64,000 nucleotides of DNA from CAIQJJ01 sp964606085 (GTDB lineage Bacteria; Chloroflexota; Anaerolineae; Anaerolineales; UBA4823): contig CAZSFD010000018.1 in the NCBI GenBank assembly GCA_964606085.1, positions 1-64,000 on the forward strand. Reading direction: 5' to 3'. The translations under genes were made by a program, and so were the position numbers. The notes beneath the pieces are model-generated. The model was not told where the DNA came from. It saw only the letters and a program-made list of their open reading frames with translations, and did not search any database. How positions within the stretch are numbered: position 1 is the first letter of the stretch; the number at the start of each line of letters is the position of its first letter. Of this stretch, positions 15,170 through 23,709 are shown in pieces.

Positions 15170-16519
15170 ATGAACCCATCCCTTCAATTCCCCAAAAACT
15201 TCTACTTCGGCGCGGCCACCGCCGCCTACCAGATCGAAGGCGGCTGGGACGCCGACGGCAAAGGCCCTTCCACCTGGGATGTTTTCGTGCGCAAACCGGG
15301 CAAGATCAAAAACGGCGACACCGGCGACGTAGCCTGCAACACCTATCACGACTTCCAAACCGATGTGGACATCATGGCCGAACTGGAGATGAATGCCTAC
15401 CGCTTCTCCATCGCCTGGAGCCGCGTCATCCCGCAGGGCAAGGGAGCCGTCAACCCCACGGGCCTCGATTACTACAACCGCCTGGTAGATGCCCTGCTGG
15501 CGAAAAACATCACCCCCTTCATCACGCTTTTCCACTGGGACATGCCCCAGGCGCTCTTCGAGCAGTATGGCGGCTTCGCCGGGCGTGAGACGGCAGGCTA
15601 TTTCGCCGATTACGTCGAAGTGGTGGTCAAATCCCTCGGCGACCGCGTCAAACACTGGATCACGCTCAACGAGCCCTGGGAACACGCCTTCTTTGGCTAC
15701 TTCATCGGTGAACATGCCCCCGGCATGACCAACCCCTGGCAGTATTTCCGCGTGGCGCACCACGAGCTGCTCGCTCACGGCCTGGCGGTGCAGCGCATTC
15801 GAGGTATCTCACCCGATGCGCAGGTGGGTATCACGCTCAGCCAGTTCCCCATTTACCCCTATGCCGATACCCCCCAGCACCGCGACGCCGCCCACTTCGC
15901 CGATCTGTTCATGAACCGCTTCTACCTGGATGGCATTTACAAAGGCCAGTACCCCGAAGCGTTGTTCAAGCGCCTGTGGCCCTTCCGCCCCAAAATTTTG
16001 CCCGGCGATCTGGAAACGGCATCGGTCAAGACCGACTTCCTCGGCGTCAACTACTACACCCGCCAATACGCCCGCCACCTGTGGTACCTGCCCTTCTTCC
16101 AATCCTGGGTGGATCGTGACCCCCCGCCGGGCATCTCGCATCCCATCCTGGGCAAACAGGCCTATCCCGAAGGCATGGGCGAACTGCTCAAACGTTACCG
16201 CGAAGAATACGGCGCGCCCGTGATCTACATCACCGAAAATGGCTGCGGCGACGCTGACGCCATCATCGAGGCCGGGCGTGTCCGCGACGACCACCGCATC
16301 CAGTACCTGCAACTGTACCTGGCCGAACTCGAAAAAGCTATCGCCGCCGGTTCCGATGTGCGCGGCTACTTCATGTGGACGCTGATTGACAACTTCGAGT
16401 GGAGCGGCGGCTACACCCACCGCATGGGCTTCGTGCGGGTTGACCACGCTACCCAGCAGCGCACGATCAAAGACAGCGCAACCTGGTATCGTGATTTGAT
16501 CCGCAATCAGGGCAAATAG
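15170..16519 (+). CDS. bglA: beta-glucosidase, glycoside hydrolase family 1
   Basis: A 449-residue GH1 enzyme of normal length. The N-terminal family signature FYFGAATAAYQIEGG spans about residues 11-25. Acid/base Glu168 is in TLNEPWEHA, nucleophile Glu356 in YITENGCGD, and the aglycone-site FEWSGGYTHRMGFV occurs near the end. It hydrolyses beta-linked glucosides (or galactosides/fucosides) in the cytoplasm, with the upstream GPH carrier as the likely importer. No clear Shine-Dalgarno sequence precedes the ATG. The 3' end overlaps the convergent PIN toxin gene by 13 bases. Confidence 0.96.
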   Translation: MNPSLQFPKNFYFGAATAAYQIEGGWDADGKGPSTWDVFVRKPGKIKNGDTGDVACNTYHDFQTDVDIMAELEMNAYRFSIAWSRVIPQGKGAVNPTGLDYYNRLVDALLAKNITPFITLFHWDMPQALFEQYGGFAGRETAGYFADYVEVVVKSLGDRVKHWITLNEPWEHAFFGYFIGEHAPGMTNPWQYFRVAHHELLAHGLAVQRIRGISPDAQVGITLSQFPIYPYADTPQHRDAAHFADLFMNRFYLDGIYKGQYPEALFKRLWPFRPKILPGDLETASVKTDFLGVNYYTRQYARHLWYLPFFQSWVDRDPPPGISHPILGKQAYPEGMGELLKRYREEYGAPVIYITENGCGDADAIIEAGRVRDDHRIQYLQLYLAELEKAIAAGSDVRGYFMWTLIDNFEWSGGYTHRMGFVRVDHATQQRTIKDSATWYRDLIRNQGK

Positions 16520-16971
16520 GCCAGCAGTTCACGAACGCGCAGGATAAAATCACCGGGGCGCAGCACCGTGAGCGACGGATGCCCCGGCTGAAAATGGCGC
16601 ACATTGAACGTCACCAGCCAGCCGCAGCCTGCCTGCACCGCCGCTGCCAGGATTGGCAGGTCTTTGGCATCGGCCATCCCGGCGAAGGCTGAAAGCTCGC
16701 TGGCAGCCAGAGCGGGGACGGTACGCAGGCAGCGTGTGACGAGCATTTGAAACGCCGGCATGGCCGCAGGGACTTTTCCGCCCAAGTTACGTTCGCACTC
16801 CACGATCACTTGTTGTGAAGTTACCCCCTCGATCAAGGTGATCTCGGCCATACGCAACAGCACCAGGCTGGCACCGTTCTCATGGCCCGAGGCCGCCCCC
16901 GCAAACAACACATCGGCATCGAAAAAGACCCGCGGCTTGCGCGGCGTGTCAGTCACCCGTGTTGGTGGCAT
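16507..16971 (-). CDS. PIN-domain toxin
   Basis: A 154-residue PIN-fold ribonuclease-like protein. Acidic active-site residues are seen at VFFDADVLF (first Asp, about residue 17), the Glu of VIVECERNL, the Asp in DAKDLPILAAAVQAG, and the final Asn/Asp region VTFNVRHF. It follows the AbrB-like antitoxin gene with a 23-base overlap, the usual order for such modules. The start at 16971 is chosen over 17025 because the longer form adds a non-conserved N-terminus. The pair sits between two sugar genes, which suggests acquisition as a unit. Confidence 0.8.
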   Translation of the reverse strand: MPPTRVTDTPRKPRVFFDADVLFAGAASGHENGASLVLLRMAEITLIEGVTSQQVIVECERNLGGKVPAAMPAFQMLVTRCLRTVPALAASELSAFAGMADAKDLPILAAAVQAGCGWLVTFNVRHFQPGHPSLTVLRPGDFILRVRELLAYLP

Positions 16972-17227
16972 AATTCTCGGCGTGATAGCGTTCGCGCTGT
17001 TCGCGCAGCCCGGCCAACAACTCATCCACGCTCAGGCCGGTTTCCAGACGGGCGCGCTCGATCTCGCGGGCCAATTCTGGTACGATAGGTGTCATCGGCG
17101 TCAACACGAACAGACCATCCAGGTCCACCAGCCGAAAAGTATCGCCTTCACGAATGCCATATTGCTGGCGCAATTCTGCTGGAAGGGTCAAGGTGCCGCG
17201 TTGCCGCACTTGTAAAGTTACGCTCAT
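16949..17227 (-). CDS. AbrB/MazE-family antitoxin
   Basis: A 92-residue protein with a swapped-hairpin AbrB DNA-binding domain at residues 1-45 (VRQRGTLTLPAELRQQYGIREGD), followed by a helical toxin-binding tail with ELAREIERARLETGLSVDELLAGL. It neutralises the overlapping PIN toxin and should repress its own promoter. GGAATGAGG precedes the ATG at 17227. An upstream in-frame ATG at 17323 would extend over the promoter and is rejected. Confidence 0.82.
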   Translation of the reverse strand: MSVTLQVRQRGTLTLPAELRQQYGIREGDTFRLVDLDGLFVLTPMTPIVPELAREIERARLETGLSVDELLAGLREQRERYHAENYATNTGD

Positions 17228-17276
17228 TGCCTCATTCCTTTCCGAAAATCTGTCATTGCAGAATTTCAGTAAACCC

Positions 17277-17282
17277 ATTATA
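17277..17282 (-). promoter_or_regulatory. extended -10 promoter of the toxin-antitoxin pair
   Basis: TGCTATAAT on the minus strand is an extended -10 (TGnTATAAT). It gives a leader of about 43 bases before the antitoxin ATG. No good -35 is visible. Confidence 0.5.
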
Positions 17283-17311
17283 GCATCAACCTTCAACCCC
17301 AAGGAACGCTC

Positions 17312-18754
17312 ATGGAAACCCACAGCGAGAAATTAACCTGGCGGACGAAAATCGGCTACGGCCTGGGCGATATTTACGGCGGCGGGGCCGGCATCGTCAT
17401 CAGCTTCTACTACCTGATCTTCCTGACCGACGTGGTGCGCATCGCCCCCGCCCTGGCCGGGACGGTGATCCTGATCAGCAAAATCTACGACAGCCTCACC
17501 GACCCCTTCGAGGGGCTGCTGGCCGACCGCACCCGCACCCGCCTCGGACGCCGCCGCCCGTACCTGCTGCTGGGCATCCCGCTGATCTTGCTCTCGTTCT
17601 TTGCGCTCTACTTCCCCTACAACATGGATTCCGAAGCCGCCCGCTTCGCCGCCGTGGTGTTGAGCTACCTGTTCTTCTCCACCGTGGTCAGCATCGTGAT
17701 GCTCAACTACAACGCCCTGCACGCCGAAATCACGCTCGACTACCACGAACGCTCGTCGTTGAGTTCAATCCGCATCTTTTTCTCTACGGCGGCTTCCATC
17801 GTGGCAGCGCTGCTGCCGCTCGAAATCGTCAAGGCTTTTCCCGACGTGCGCACCGGCTACATCGTGATGGGCCTGGCGTTTGGGGCCTTCTTCGCCCTGC
17901 CGTTCATCGCTACCGTTGCCGCGGTCAAAGAGCGGCCCGAATTTCAGCGCCCGCCCGAAGCCTTCGACTGGCGGCGGGCCTTCATCACGCCGTTCACCAA
18001 CCGCACGTTCGTCTACACCCTGGCGATGTACCTGTTCGCCTTCGTCGCCATAGACACGGTGAGTACCATCGTGGCGTACTTTGTGAAGTATTACCTGCTG
18101 CGTTCCGGCGAGGTCAGCTATGTCAACGGGGCGCTGCTGGTGGCGCAGGTGGTGGCGCTGCCGTTTTATGTGGCCTTGAGCAAACGCACCGGCAAAGCGC
18201 GTAGCTATATGGTGGGATTGGCAATATGGGCGGCGGCCATGCTGTTCAGCTTCCTGCTGGCCCCCGGCCTGGCGTCCTTTTGGGTATACGTGTTCGCCGC
18301 GGTGGTGGGGCTGGGCACCGGCGGCGTGGTGGTGATGATCTACGCTATCTTCCCCGACATCCCCGACGTGGACGAGCTTGCCAGCGGCGAACGCCGCGAG
18401 GCCATCTACTCGGCGCTGGTCACGTTCATCCGCAAGTTCAGTTCGGCGCTGGCGATTTTCGCCGTCTCCAACGTGATCGGCTGGGCCGGTTACGTGCCGC
18501 CGGTGCAGCAGACCATTGACGGGGCCACCAAACTGATCGAACAGCCGCAGTCTGATACCTTCCTGCTCGTCTTGCGCTTGTTGTTCATCTTCCTGCCGAT
18601 TGTTTTGCTGGCCTTTGCGCTGCTCTTTGCCGTGCGCTTCCCGCTCACGCCGGCGCTGCATAGGCGTCTCAACGCCCTGCTCGCCAAACAACGCGCCGGC
18701 GAAGCGGTGAATGAAGCCGAAAAGCAGGCGTTGACCAAAATTCTTTTGGGATAG
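17312..18754 (+). CDS. GPH-family sugar:cation symporter (second copy)
   Basis: A 480-residue twelve-helix carrier of the MFS_2/GPH type. KIGYGLGDIYGGGAG opens the protein in the way MelB/XynB-like carriers do, and KIYDSLTDPFEGLLADRTRTRLGRRRPYLLLG is the canonical loop 2-3 motif (Asp, Pro, Asp, Arg, Gly-Arg-Arg-Arg). It is clearly different in sequence from the carrier at 13661, so it probably takes a different glycoside. AAGGA lies 6 bases before the start. Confidence 0.92.
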   Translation: METHSEKLTWRTKIGYGLGDIYGGGAGIVISFYYLIFLTDVVRIAPALAGTVILISKIYDSLTDPFEGLLADRTRTRLGRRRPYLLLGIPLILLSFFALYFPYNMDSEAARFAAVVLSYLFFSTVVSIVMLNYNALHAEITLDYHERSSLSSIRIFFSTAASIVAALLPLEIVKAFPDVRTGYIVMGLAFGAFFALPFIATVAAVKERPEFQRPPEAFDWRRAFITPFTNRTFVYTLAMYLFAFVAIDTVSTIVAYFVKYYLLRSGEVSYVNGALLVAQVVALPFYVALSKRTGKARSYMVGLAIWAAAMLFSFLLAPGLASFWVYVFAAVVGLGTGGVVVMIYAIFPDIPDVDELASGERREAIYSALVTFIRKFSSALAIFAVSNVIGWAGYVPPVQQTIDGATKLIEQPQSDTFLLVLRLLFIFLPIVLLAFALLFAVRFPLTPALHRRLNALLAKQRAGEAVNEAEKQALTKILLG

Positions 18755-18756
18755 CG

Positions 18757-18836
18757 CCTAACCCGCAAACTCCTTGCACAAAAAACAAGCATTTCCTGGA
18801 TTAGTGCAGCGGTCGTTCCGCTTTATGCGGGTTAGG
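18757..18836 (-). repeat. 80-bp dispersed element with 10-bp terminal inverted repeats (copy A)
   Basis: The ends CCTAACCCGC and GCGGGTTAGG are exact inverted repeats. On the minus strand it aligns without gaps to 63188-63267 with 69 of 80 bases identical, including a conserved CTTGTTTTTTGTG core. It starts two bases after the transporter stop and ends 11 bases before the FGGY kinase. It has no coding capacity. It could be a MITE-like or REP-like unit, or a conserved structured RNA. Confidence 0.8.
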
Positions 18837-18847
18837 ATAATCAACTG

Positions 18848-20422
18848 ATGTCAACCCATCCGCTCATTTTAGCCATTGACCTCGGCACGTCGGGCATGAA
18901 AGTGGCTCTCGTCTCGATCCACGGACAGGTGCTTGGCTGGGAAGCCGAACCCGTGCGCCTGATTATCACCCCCGATGGTGGCGCGGAACAATCGCCCGAC
19001 GATTGGTGGGCAGCGTTTCAGATGGCCGTGCGGCGTTTGTTGGGACGCAGTTTGGCCCCGCGGGAGGCTATCCAGGCCGTGTGCTGCTCCACCCAGGGCG
19101 AAGGCACAATCCCGGTAGCTGCCGACGGCAAAGCGCTGATGAATTGCATCTTGTGGATGGATATGCGCGGTGCGCCCCACCTGCGCCAGCAATTCGGCGG
19201 CCACATCAATCTCACCGGCCTCGGGCTGCGCAACACCCTGCGCTGGGTTCACCTAACCGGCGGCATGCCCTCCCCCACCGGCAAAGACCCCGCCGGTCAC
19301 ATGCTGCTGATCCGCGAGCACTTCCCCGCAATCTACGCCCGCACGCACAAATTCCTGAACGTGCTGGATTATCTCAACCTGCGTCTCACCGGGCGTTTCG
19401 CCGCCACCTTCGATTCGATCCTCACCTCGTGGGTAACAGACAACCGCCAGCCCGACAACATTCACTACCACCCTGACCTGGTGCGCCGCTGCGGCGTGGA
19501 TGCCGACAAGCTGCCCGAAATTGTCCCCTGCACAGCTATCCTCGGCCCGCTGCTGCCCGCCATCGCCGCCGAGTTGGGCCTGCCTGCTGATGTGCAGGTG
19601 GTGGCCGGGGCGATAGACAACACCGCCGCTGCCATCGGCTCGGGCGCGGTGGCCGATTACGCCACCCACCTTTACATCGGCACGTCTTCCTGGATGTCCG
19701 CCCACGTTCCCTTCAAAAAAACCGACATCGCCAGCTCGCTGGCCTCCGTGCCTTGCGCCATGCCAGGGCGCTACCTGCTCACCGCTTTGCAGGCCACCGC
19801 CGGCGGCAACCTGACCTTTCTGCGCGACAATATCCTGTATCACAAAGACGAACTGCTGCAAGAAGCCGCCGTCCCCGATATTTTCAAATTCCTCGACCAG
19901 ATCGCCGCCCGCGTGCCGCCTGGCAGTCACGGCCTGCTCTACACGCCGTGGATATGGGGCGAACGCGCCCCGGTGGACGACCGCAGCCTGCGCGCCGGGC
20001 TGTATAACCTTTCGCTGCATAACACGCGTGAAGACATTATCCGCGCCTTTCTTGAAGGAATTGCTTTCAACACGCGCTGGCTGCTGACGCCCGTGGAGAA
20101 ATTCCTGGGCCGAAAGGTGGATGCCATCCGCATCGTCGGCGGCGGGGCGCAGTCGGATGTGTGGTGTCAGATTTTCGCCGACGTGTTGGGTGTGGAAATT
20201 CGCCAGGTGCAGGACCCCATCCAGGCCAATGCACGTGGGGCGGCCTTCATCGCCGCCGCCGGCCTGGGCGAGATCGCCCTGCCCGACGTGGCTGAACTGG
20301 CCCCCATCCGCCAGGTTTACACGCCCCAAGCGGCCCACCACGCCCTGTACAGCGAACGATTCGCCATCTTCACCACCATTTACCGCCAGATGAAGGGGAT
20401 TTACCGGCGGTTGAATGGGTGA
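18848..20422 (+). CDS. FGGY-family carbohydrate kinase (xylulokinase-like)
   Basis: A 524-residue sugar kinase of the FGGY family. The phosphate-1 motif AIDLGTSGMKVALV opens the protein, and the adenosine motif RIVGGGAQSDVWCQIFADVLG lies near residues 428-448, with IQANARGAAFIAAAGLG following. The catalytic Asp is probably in VVAGAIDNTAAAIGSG. It phosphorylates a ketose or polyol in the cytoplasm. With the class II aldolase at 9246 it could form a kinase-aldolase pathway. Which pentose or hexose is used cannot be told from the sequence. Confidence 0.9.
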   Translation: MSTHPLILAIDLGTSGMKVALVSIHGQVLGWEAEPVRLIITPDGGAEQSPDDWWAAFQMAVRRLLGRSLAPREAIQAVCCSTQGEGTIPVAADGKALMNCILWMDMRGAPHLRQQFGGHINLTGLGLRNTLRWVHLTGGMPSPTGKDPAGHMLLIREHFPAIYARTHKFLNVLDYLNLRLTGRFAATFDSILTSWVTDNRQPDNIHYHPDLVRRCGVDADKLPEIVPCTAILGPLLPAIAAELGLPADVQVVAGAIDNTAAAIGSGAVADYATHLYIGTSSWMSAHVPFKKTDIASSLASVPCAMPGRYLLTALQATAGGNLTFLRDNILYHKDELLQEAAVPDIFKFLDQIAARVPPGSHGLLYTPWIWGERAPVDDRSLRAGLYNLSLHNTREDIIRAFLEGIAFNTRWLLTPVEKFLGRKVDAIRIVGGGAQSDVWCQIFADVLGVEIRQVQDPIQANARGAAFIAAAGLGEIALPDVAELAPIRQVYTPQAAHHALYSERFAIFTTIYRQMKGIYRRLNG

Positions 20423-20544
20423 ATTTCTCCAGGTGGTAAATTGCCTGGCTACGGCGGCTTTCTTGAAGTTATCATCACCGCCCACATGGTCAAACTCGTT
20501 TACAATAGTCTTTAACAAGCCCATTCAAACCCCCTCACAACCCT

Positions 20545-21810
20545 ATGTCCCTCTTCTCCTCTCACGATACCACCATTCTGCGCCAGCTTGCCCGTCAGGT
20601 GGCCGAAGCCGCCGCCCACCCGCACATGACCCAACGCCGCCAACGCTGGGCGGAACACAACGCCCTGCGCTCCCGATACCCCCTGATGCTGGTCTTCCCC
20701 GAAGGCGCGTGGGAAGAACTCTCTCAGCAATACGCCCTGCAATGCGAAAGCGAGCGCGCTCGCCGCATCGAGTGGCATTTGTGGTCACGGCTTTACACCG
20801 CCCAGCACTTCGCCGATGACACCGTGCTGGAGGCCGAATGGGTCGAAACCGCCGTGGTTGGCGATACTGGCTGGGGGCTGGAACCCGTCCGCCGCCACTC
20901 CGACAGCGCTCGCGGCGCCTACGAGATCGAACCGGTCATCGCCGAATACGCCGACATCGCCAAACTGCGCCACCCCGACCTGCGCTACGACGAAGCCGCC
21001 ACCCGCCAAAACGCCGAGCAAATGCACGATCTCTTCGGCGATCTGCTCACCATCCGGCGCAAGGGCGTGGCGCACATCTCCTACCATCTGGCGGCGCAAT
21101 ACATCTACCTGCGCGGGCTGAACAACTTGCTGATGGATATGAGCGACGCCCCCGACTTCGTCCACGAGATGATGGCCTTCTTCGAGGCCGGTCACCATCG
21201 CCTGCGCCAACAGATGATCGATCTCAACCTGCTCAGCCTGAACAACGACAGCACCTACCATTCCTCCGGCGGCAATGGCTACACCGATGAACTGCCCGCC
21301 CCCGGCTTCGACGCCAACCGCGTGCGCCCGTTGGATATGTGGGCCAGCGCCGAATCGCAAGAGATGGCGGTGGTCTCGCCGCGTATGCACGCCAGCTTCC
21401 TCATGCCCTACGAAGCCCGCCTGCTCGAACCCTTCGGACTCACCGGCTATGGCTGCTGCGAAGACCTGACCCGCAAACTTGACAACGTGATAGCGGACGG
21501 ACGTCCGGCGCTGCCGCACATGCGCCGCATCTCGATCTCACCCTTCGCCGATGTAGACCGCTGCGCTGAAAAACTGCGCGGCGATTTCATCTACTCGTGG
21601 AAGCCCAACCCCGCCCACCTGGTCGGCCAGTTCGATCCTGCCGCCATCTACGCCTACGTGCGCCACACGCTCGAAGTGTGCCAGGCCAACGGCTGCGTGC
21701 TAGAGATCATCCTCAAAGACACCCACACTTGCGAAAACCACCCCGAACGTTTCGACCAATGGACACAGATCGCCCGCCAGGCCATTGTGGATGTGGCGGG
21801 TGAAGCGTAG
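20545..21810 (+). CDS. uroporphyrinogen decarboxylase-like (URO-D superfamily) protein
   Basis: A 421-residue protein with the URO-D/MtaA-like (beta/alpha)8 pattern, including DMWASAESQEMAVVSP, GYGCCEDLTRKL and the C-terminal RRISISPFADVD. The arginine-rich N-terminal motif of true HemE is not evident and no tetrapyrrole genes adjoin. Members of this superfamily also act as corrinoid-dependent methyltransferases. The neighbours are the FGGY kinase and a GH63-like hydrolase (10 bp downstream), so a role in metabolism of a modified, perhaps methylated, sugar is a possibility but not shown. Confidence 0.7.
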   Translation: MSLFSSHDTTILRQLARQVAEAAAHPHMTQRRQRWAEHNALRSRYPLMLVFPEGAWEELSQQYALQCESERARRIEWHLWSRLYTAQHFADDTVLEAEWVETAVVGDTGWGLEPVRRHSDSARGAYEIEPVIAEYADIAKLRHPDLRYDEAATRQNAEQMHDLFGDLLTIRRKGVAHISYHLAAQYIYLRGLNNLLMDMSDAPDFVHEMMAFFEAGHHRLRQQMIDLNLLSLNNDSTYHSSGGNGYTDELPAPGFDANRVRPLDMWASAESQEMAVVSPRMHASFLMPYEARLLEPFGLTGYGCCEDLTRKLDNVIADGRPALPHMRRISISPFADVDRCAEKLRGDFIYSWKPNPAHLVGQFDPAAIYAYVRHTLEVCQANGCVLEIILKDTHTCENHPERFDQWTQIARQAIVDVAGEA

Positions 21811-21820
21811 GAGACCCGCC

Positions 21821-23659
21821 ATGAACGCTCCCATCGAATACACCCTGCTCAAACGCCGCCTGGCGCGCGGCTGGAATACCTGGAACACGCGCAGCGTACT
21901 CTCGCACGTCCTCTTGCCGCACGGCCTGGCGATCAACCTCGGCCTGAAAGAATATGGCAGCGCCCGCTATCTCAAAGAGAGCTTCATCGGTCAGCAAGGA
22001 CAGGATCAAGAGCGCATCATCCCCGGCCGGCGCGCCAGCGATGGCAGCTTCACCGAACTCATCCTCACCTGGCAGGGCATCGAGGTGCTGGTGCAGTCGG
22101 CCACCGTGGGCGTGGCGCCCAACGACGACCTGGTGCTGCTGGTCACGCCGCGCCAACTGCCCTACGCCCCGCCGGCCCTGGTCGCCGAAGCCGGCCTCCT
22201 GTGGAACCGTCCCGGCCTGCTCTACCACGAGAACGAACACATCGTCTTCCAGGATCAGCCCCTCGGCCCGGCCACAATCATCCCCATCTACGCCGCCGGC
22301 CCCGCCGCCAGCGATCCGCACATCCCTGCCCAGGCTCCCTACCTCGTGTTGCGCCTCGACCAGCCCGTCGGCATCTCCACCGGGCGGCCGCGCACCATCG
22401 AACAAATCACCGACATTATTACCTCGCGTCAAGCGGAACACGAATCACGCTCCGCCAATGAGTTGTATTCCGCCATCCAAACCTGCCTCGCCTGGGATAC
22501 GATCTACGACCCCGCCGCCGAGCGTGTCATCTCGCCGGTCAGCCGCATCTGGAGTATCGGCCATGGCGGCTGGGTGCTTTTCGATTGGGACACCTACTTT
22601 GCCGCCTGGCTGGCCGCTCCCGACGACAAAGACCTGGCCTACGCCAACGCCGTCGAAATCACCCGCGAGAAAACCGAGAGCGGCTTCATCCCCAACTTCT
22701 CTTACGCCACCGGCGGCAAATCGCGCGACCGCTCGCAGCCGCCCGTCGGCGCGTTGACCGTGTTGGAACTCTACCGCCGTTTTGGCGACCTGTGGCTGGT
22801 GGAGATGCTCTTCGATGATCTGCTGGCCTGGAATCGCTGGTGGGATACGGCCCGCTCCTTCAAGGGCTTGCTGTGTTGGGGTTCGACCCCCTACACCCCC
22901 GTCATCGGCAATCCCTGGGAAACCGACGGTGTCAACGCTCGTTTCGGCGCGGCGCTCGAATCGGGCCTGGATAACTCGCCCATGTACGACGACATCCCCT
23001 TCGACAAAGACCGGCACATCCTGAAATTGTGGGATACTGGTCTGAACGGCCTGTACCTGGCCGACTGCGAGGCGGTGGCCGAACTGGCACGGCTCCTGGG
23101 CCGCGAAGCCGAAGCCGTCGAAGTCGAACGCCGCCGCGCCGCCTACTCCGCCAACCTGCCGATCCTGTGGAATGCTGAAGCTGGTATCTTTATGAACCGC
23201 CGCTGGGATACGGGTGAGTTCAGCCCGCGCCTTTCGCCCACCAATTTCTACCCCCTGCTGGGCGGGGCGGCCACCCTCGAACAGGCCGCCCGCATGATAG
23301 ATGAGCATTTCTACAACCCCCAGGAATTTTGGGGCGAATGGATCATGCCCTCCATCGCCCGCAATGACCCCGCCTACCCTGAGCAAACCTATTGGCGTGG
23401 CCGCATCTGGGCGCCAATGAACTTCCTCGTCTACCTCGGCCTGCGCCGCTACGACATCCCCCCGGCCCAACGCGCCCGCCGCGACCTGGCCGAAAAATCG
23501 AAGGCTCTGCTGCTCAAAGAATGGCAGGCCAACGGCCACGTCCACGAGAATTACAACGCCAACACCGGCGCAGGCTGCGACATCCACAGCAGCGACCGTT
23601 ACTATCACTGGGGGGCATTGCTGGGGTTGATTGCGTTGATGGAAGCTGATGGAAAGTGA
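21821..23659 (+). CDS. GH63/MGH-like alpha-glycosidase, (alpha/alpha)6 barrel
   Basis: A 612-residue inverting glycosidase-type protein. The C-terminal two thirds form an (alpha/alpha)6 toroid with WDTYFAAWLAA, NFSYATGGKSRDRSQPP (a typical PxxxW-equivalent substrate loop), WDTGLNGLYLADCEAVAELARLLGR and YWRGRIWAPMNFLVYLGL, all familiar from GH63 and mannosylglycerate-hydrolase-like enzymes. No signal peptide is visible. Its TAGGAG ribosome-binding site overlaps the UroD-like gene's stop codon, so the two are cotranscribed. It probably trims an alpha-linked residue from an imported glycoside. Confidence 0.85.
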   Translation: MNAPIEYTLLKRRLARGWNTWNTRSVLSHVLLPHGLAINLGLKEYGSARYLKESFIGQQGQDQERIIPGRRASDGSFTELILTWQGIEVLVQSATVGVAPNDDLVLLVTPRQLPYAPPALVAEAGLLWNRPGLLYHENEHIVFQDQPLGPATIIPIYAAGPAASDPHIPAQAPYLVLRLDQPVGISTGRPRTIEQITDIITSRQAEHESRSANELYSAIQTCLAWDTIYDPAAERVISPVSRIWSIGHGGWVLFDWDTYFAAWLAAPDDKDLAYANAVEITREKTESGFIPNFSYATGGKSRDRSQPPVGALTVLELYRRFGDLWLVEMLFDDLLAWNRWWDTARSFKGLLCWGSTPYTPVIGNPWETDGVNARFGAALESGLDNSPMYDDIPFDKDRHILKLWDTGLNGLYLADCEAVAELARLLGREAEAVEVERRRAAYSANLPILWNAEAGIFMNRRWDTGEFSPRLSPTNFYPLLGGAATLEQAARMIDEHFYNPQEFWGEWIMPSIARNDPAYPEQTYWRGRIWAPMNFLVYLGLRRYDIPPAQRARRDLAEKSKALLLKEWQANGHVHENYNANTGAGCDIHSSDRYYHWGALLGLIALMEADGK

Positions 23660-23660
23660 T

Positions 23661-23709
23661 GGAAAATGAAAGTGGTGGTCAACGAAGTTGACCACCACTT
23701 TCATTTTCC
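23661..23709. terminator. convergent bidirectional terminator
   Basis: A perfect 23-bp stem (23661-23683 with 23687-23709) with a 3-nt loop lies between the GH63-like and recQ genes. It includes the recQ stop codon, so the last residues of RecQ are encoded in one arm. Confidence 0.9.

Noticed and set aside
13769..15778. A 669-codon minus-strand frame spanning the GPH transporter and GH1 genes
   Set aside because: It crosses two real genes and an intergenic repeat, has no family features and is rich in His/Gln/Glu, as expected for an antisense shadow.
18757..18836. A full insertion sequence
   Set aside because: It is only 80 bp long with no transposase frame; only a non-autonomous element or structured RNA is tenable.
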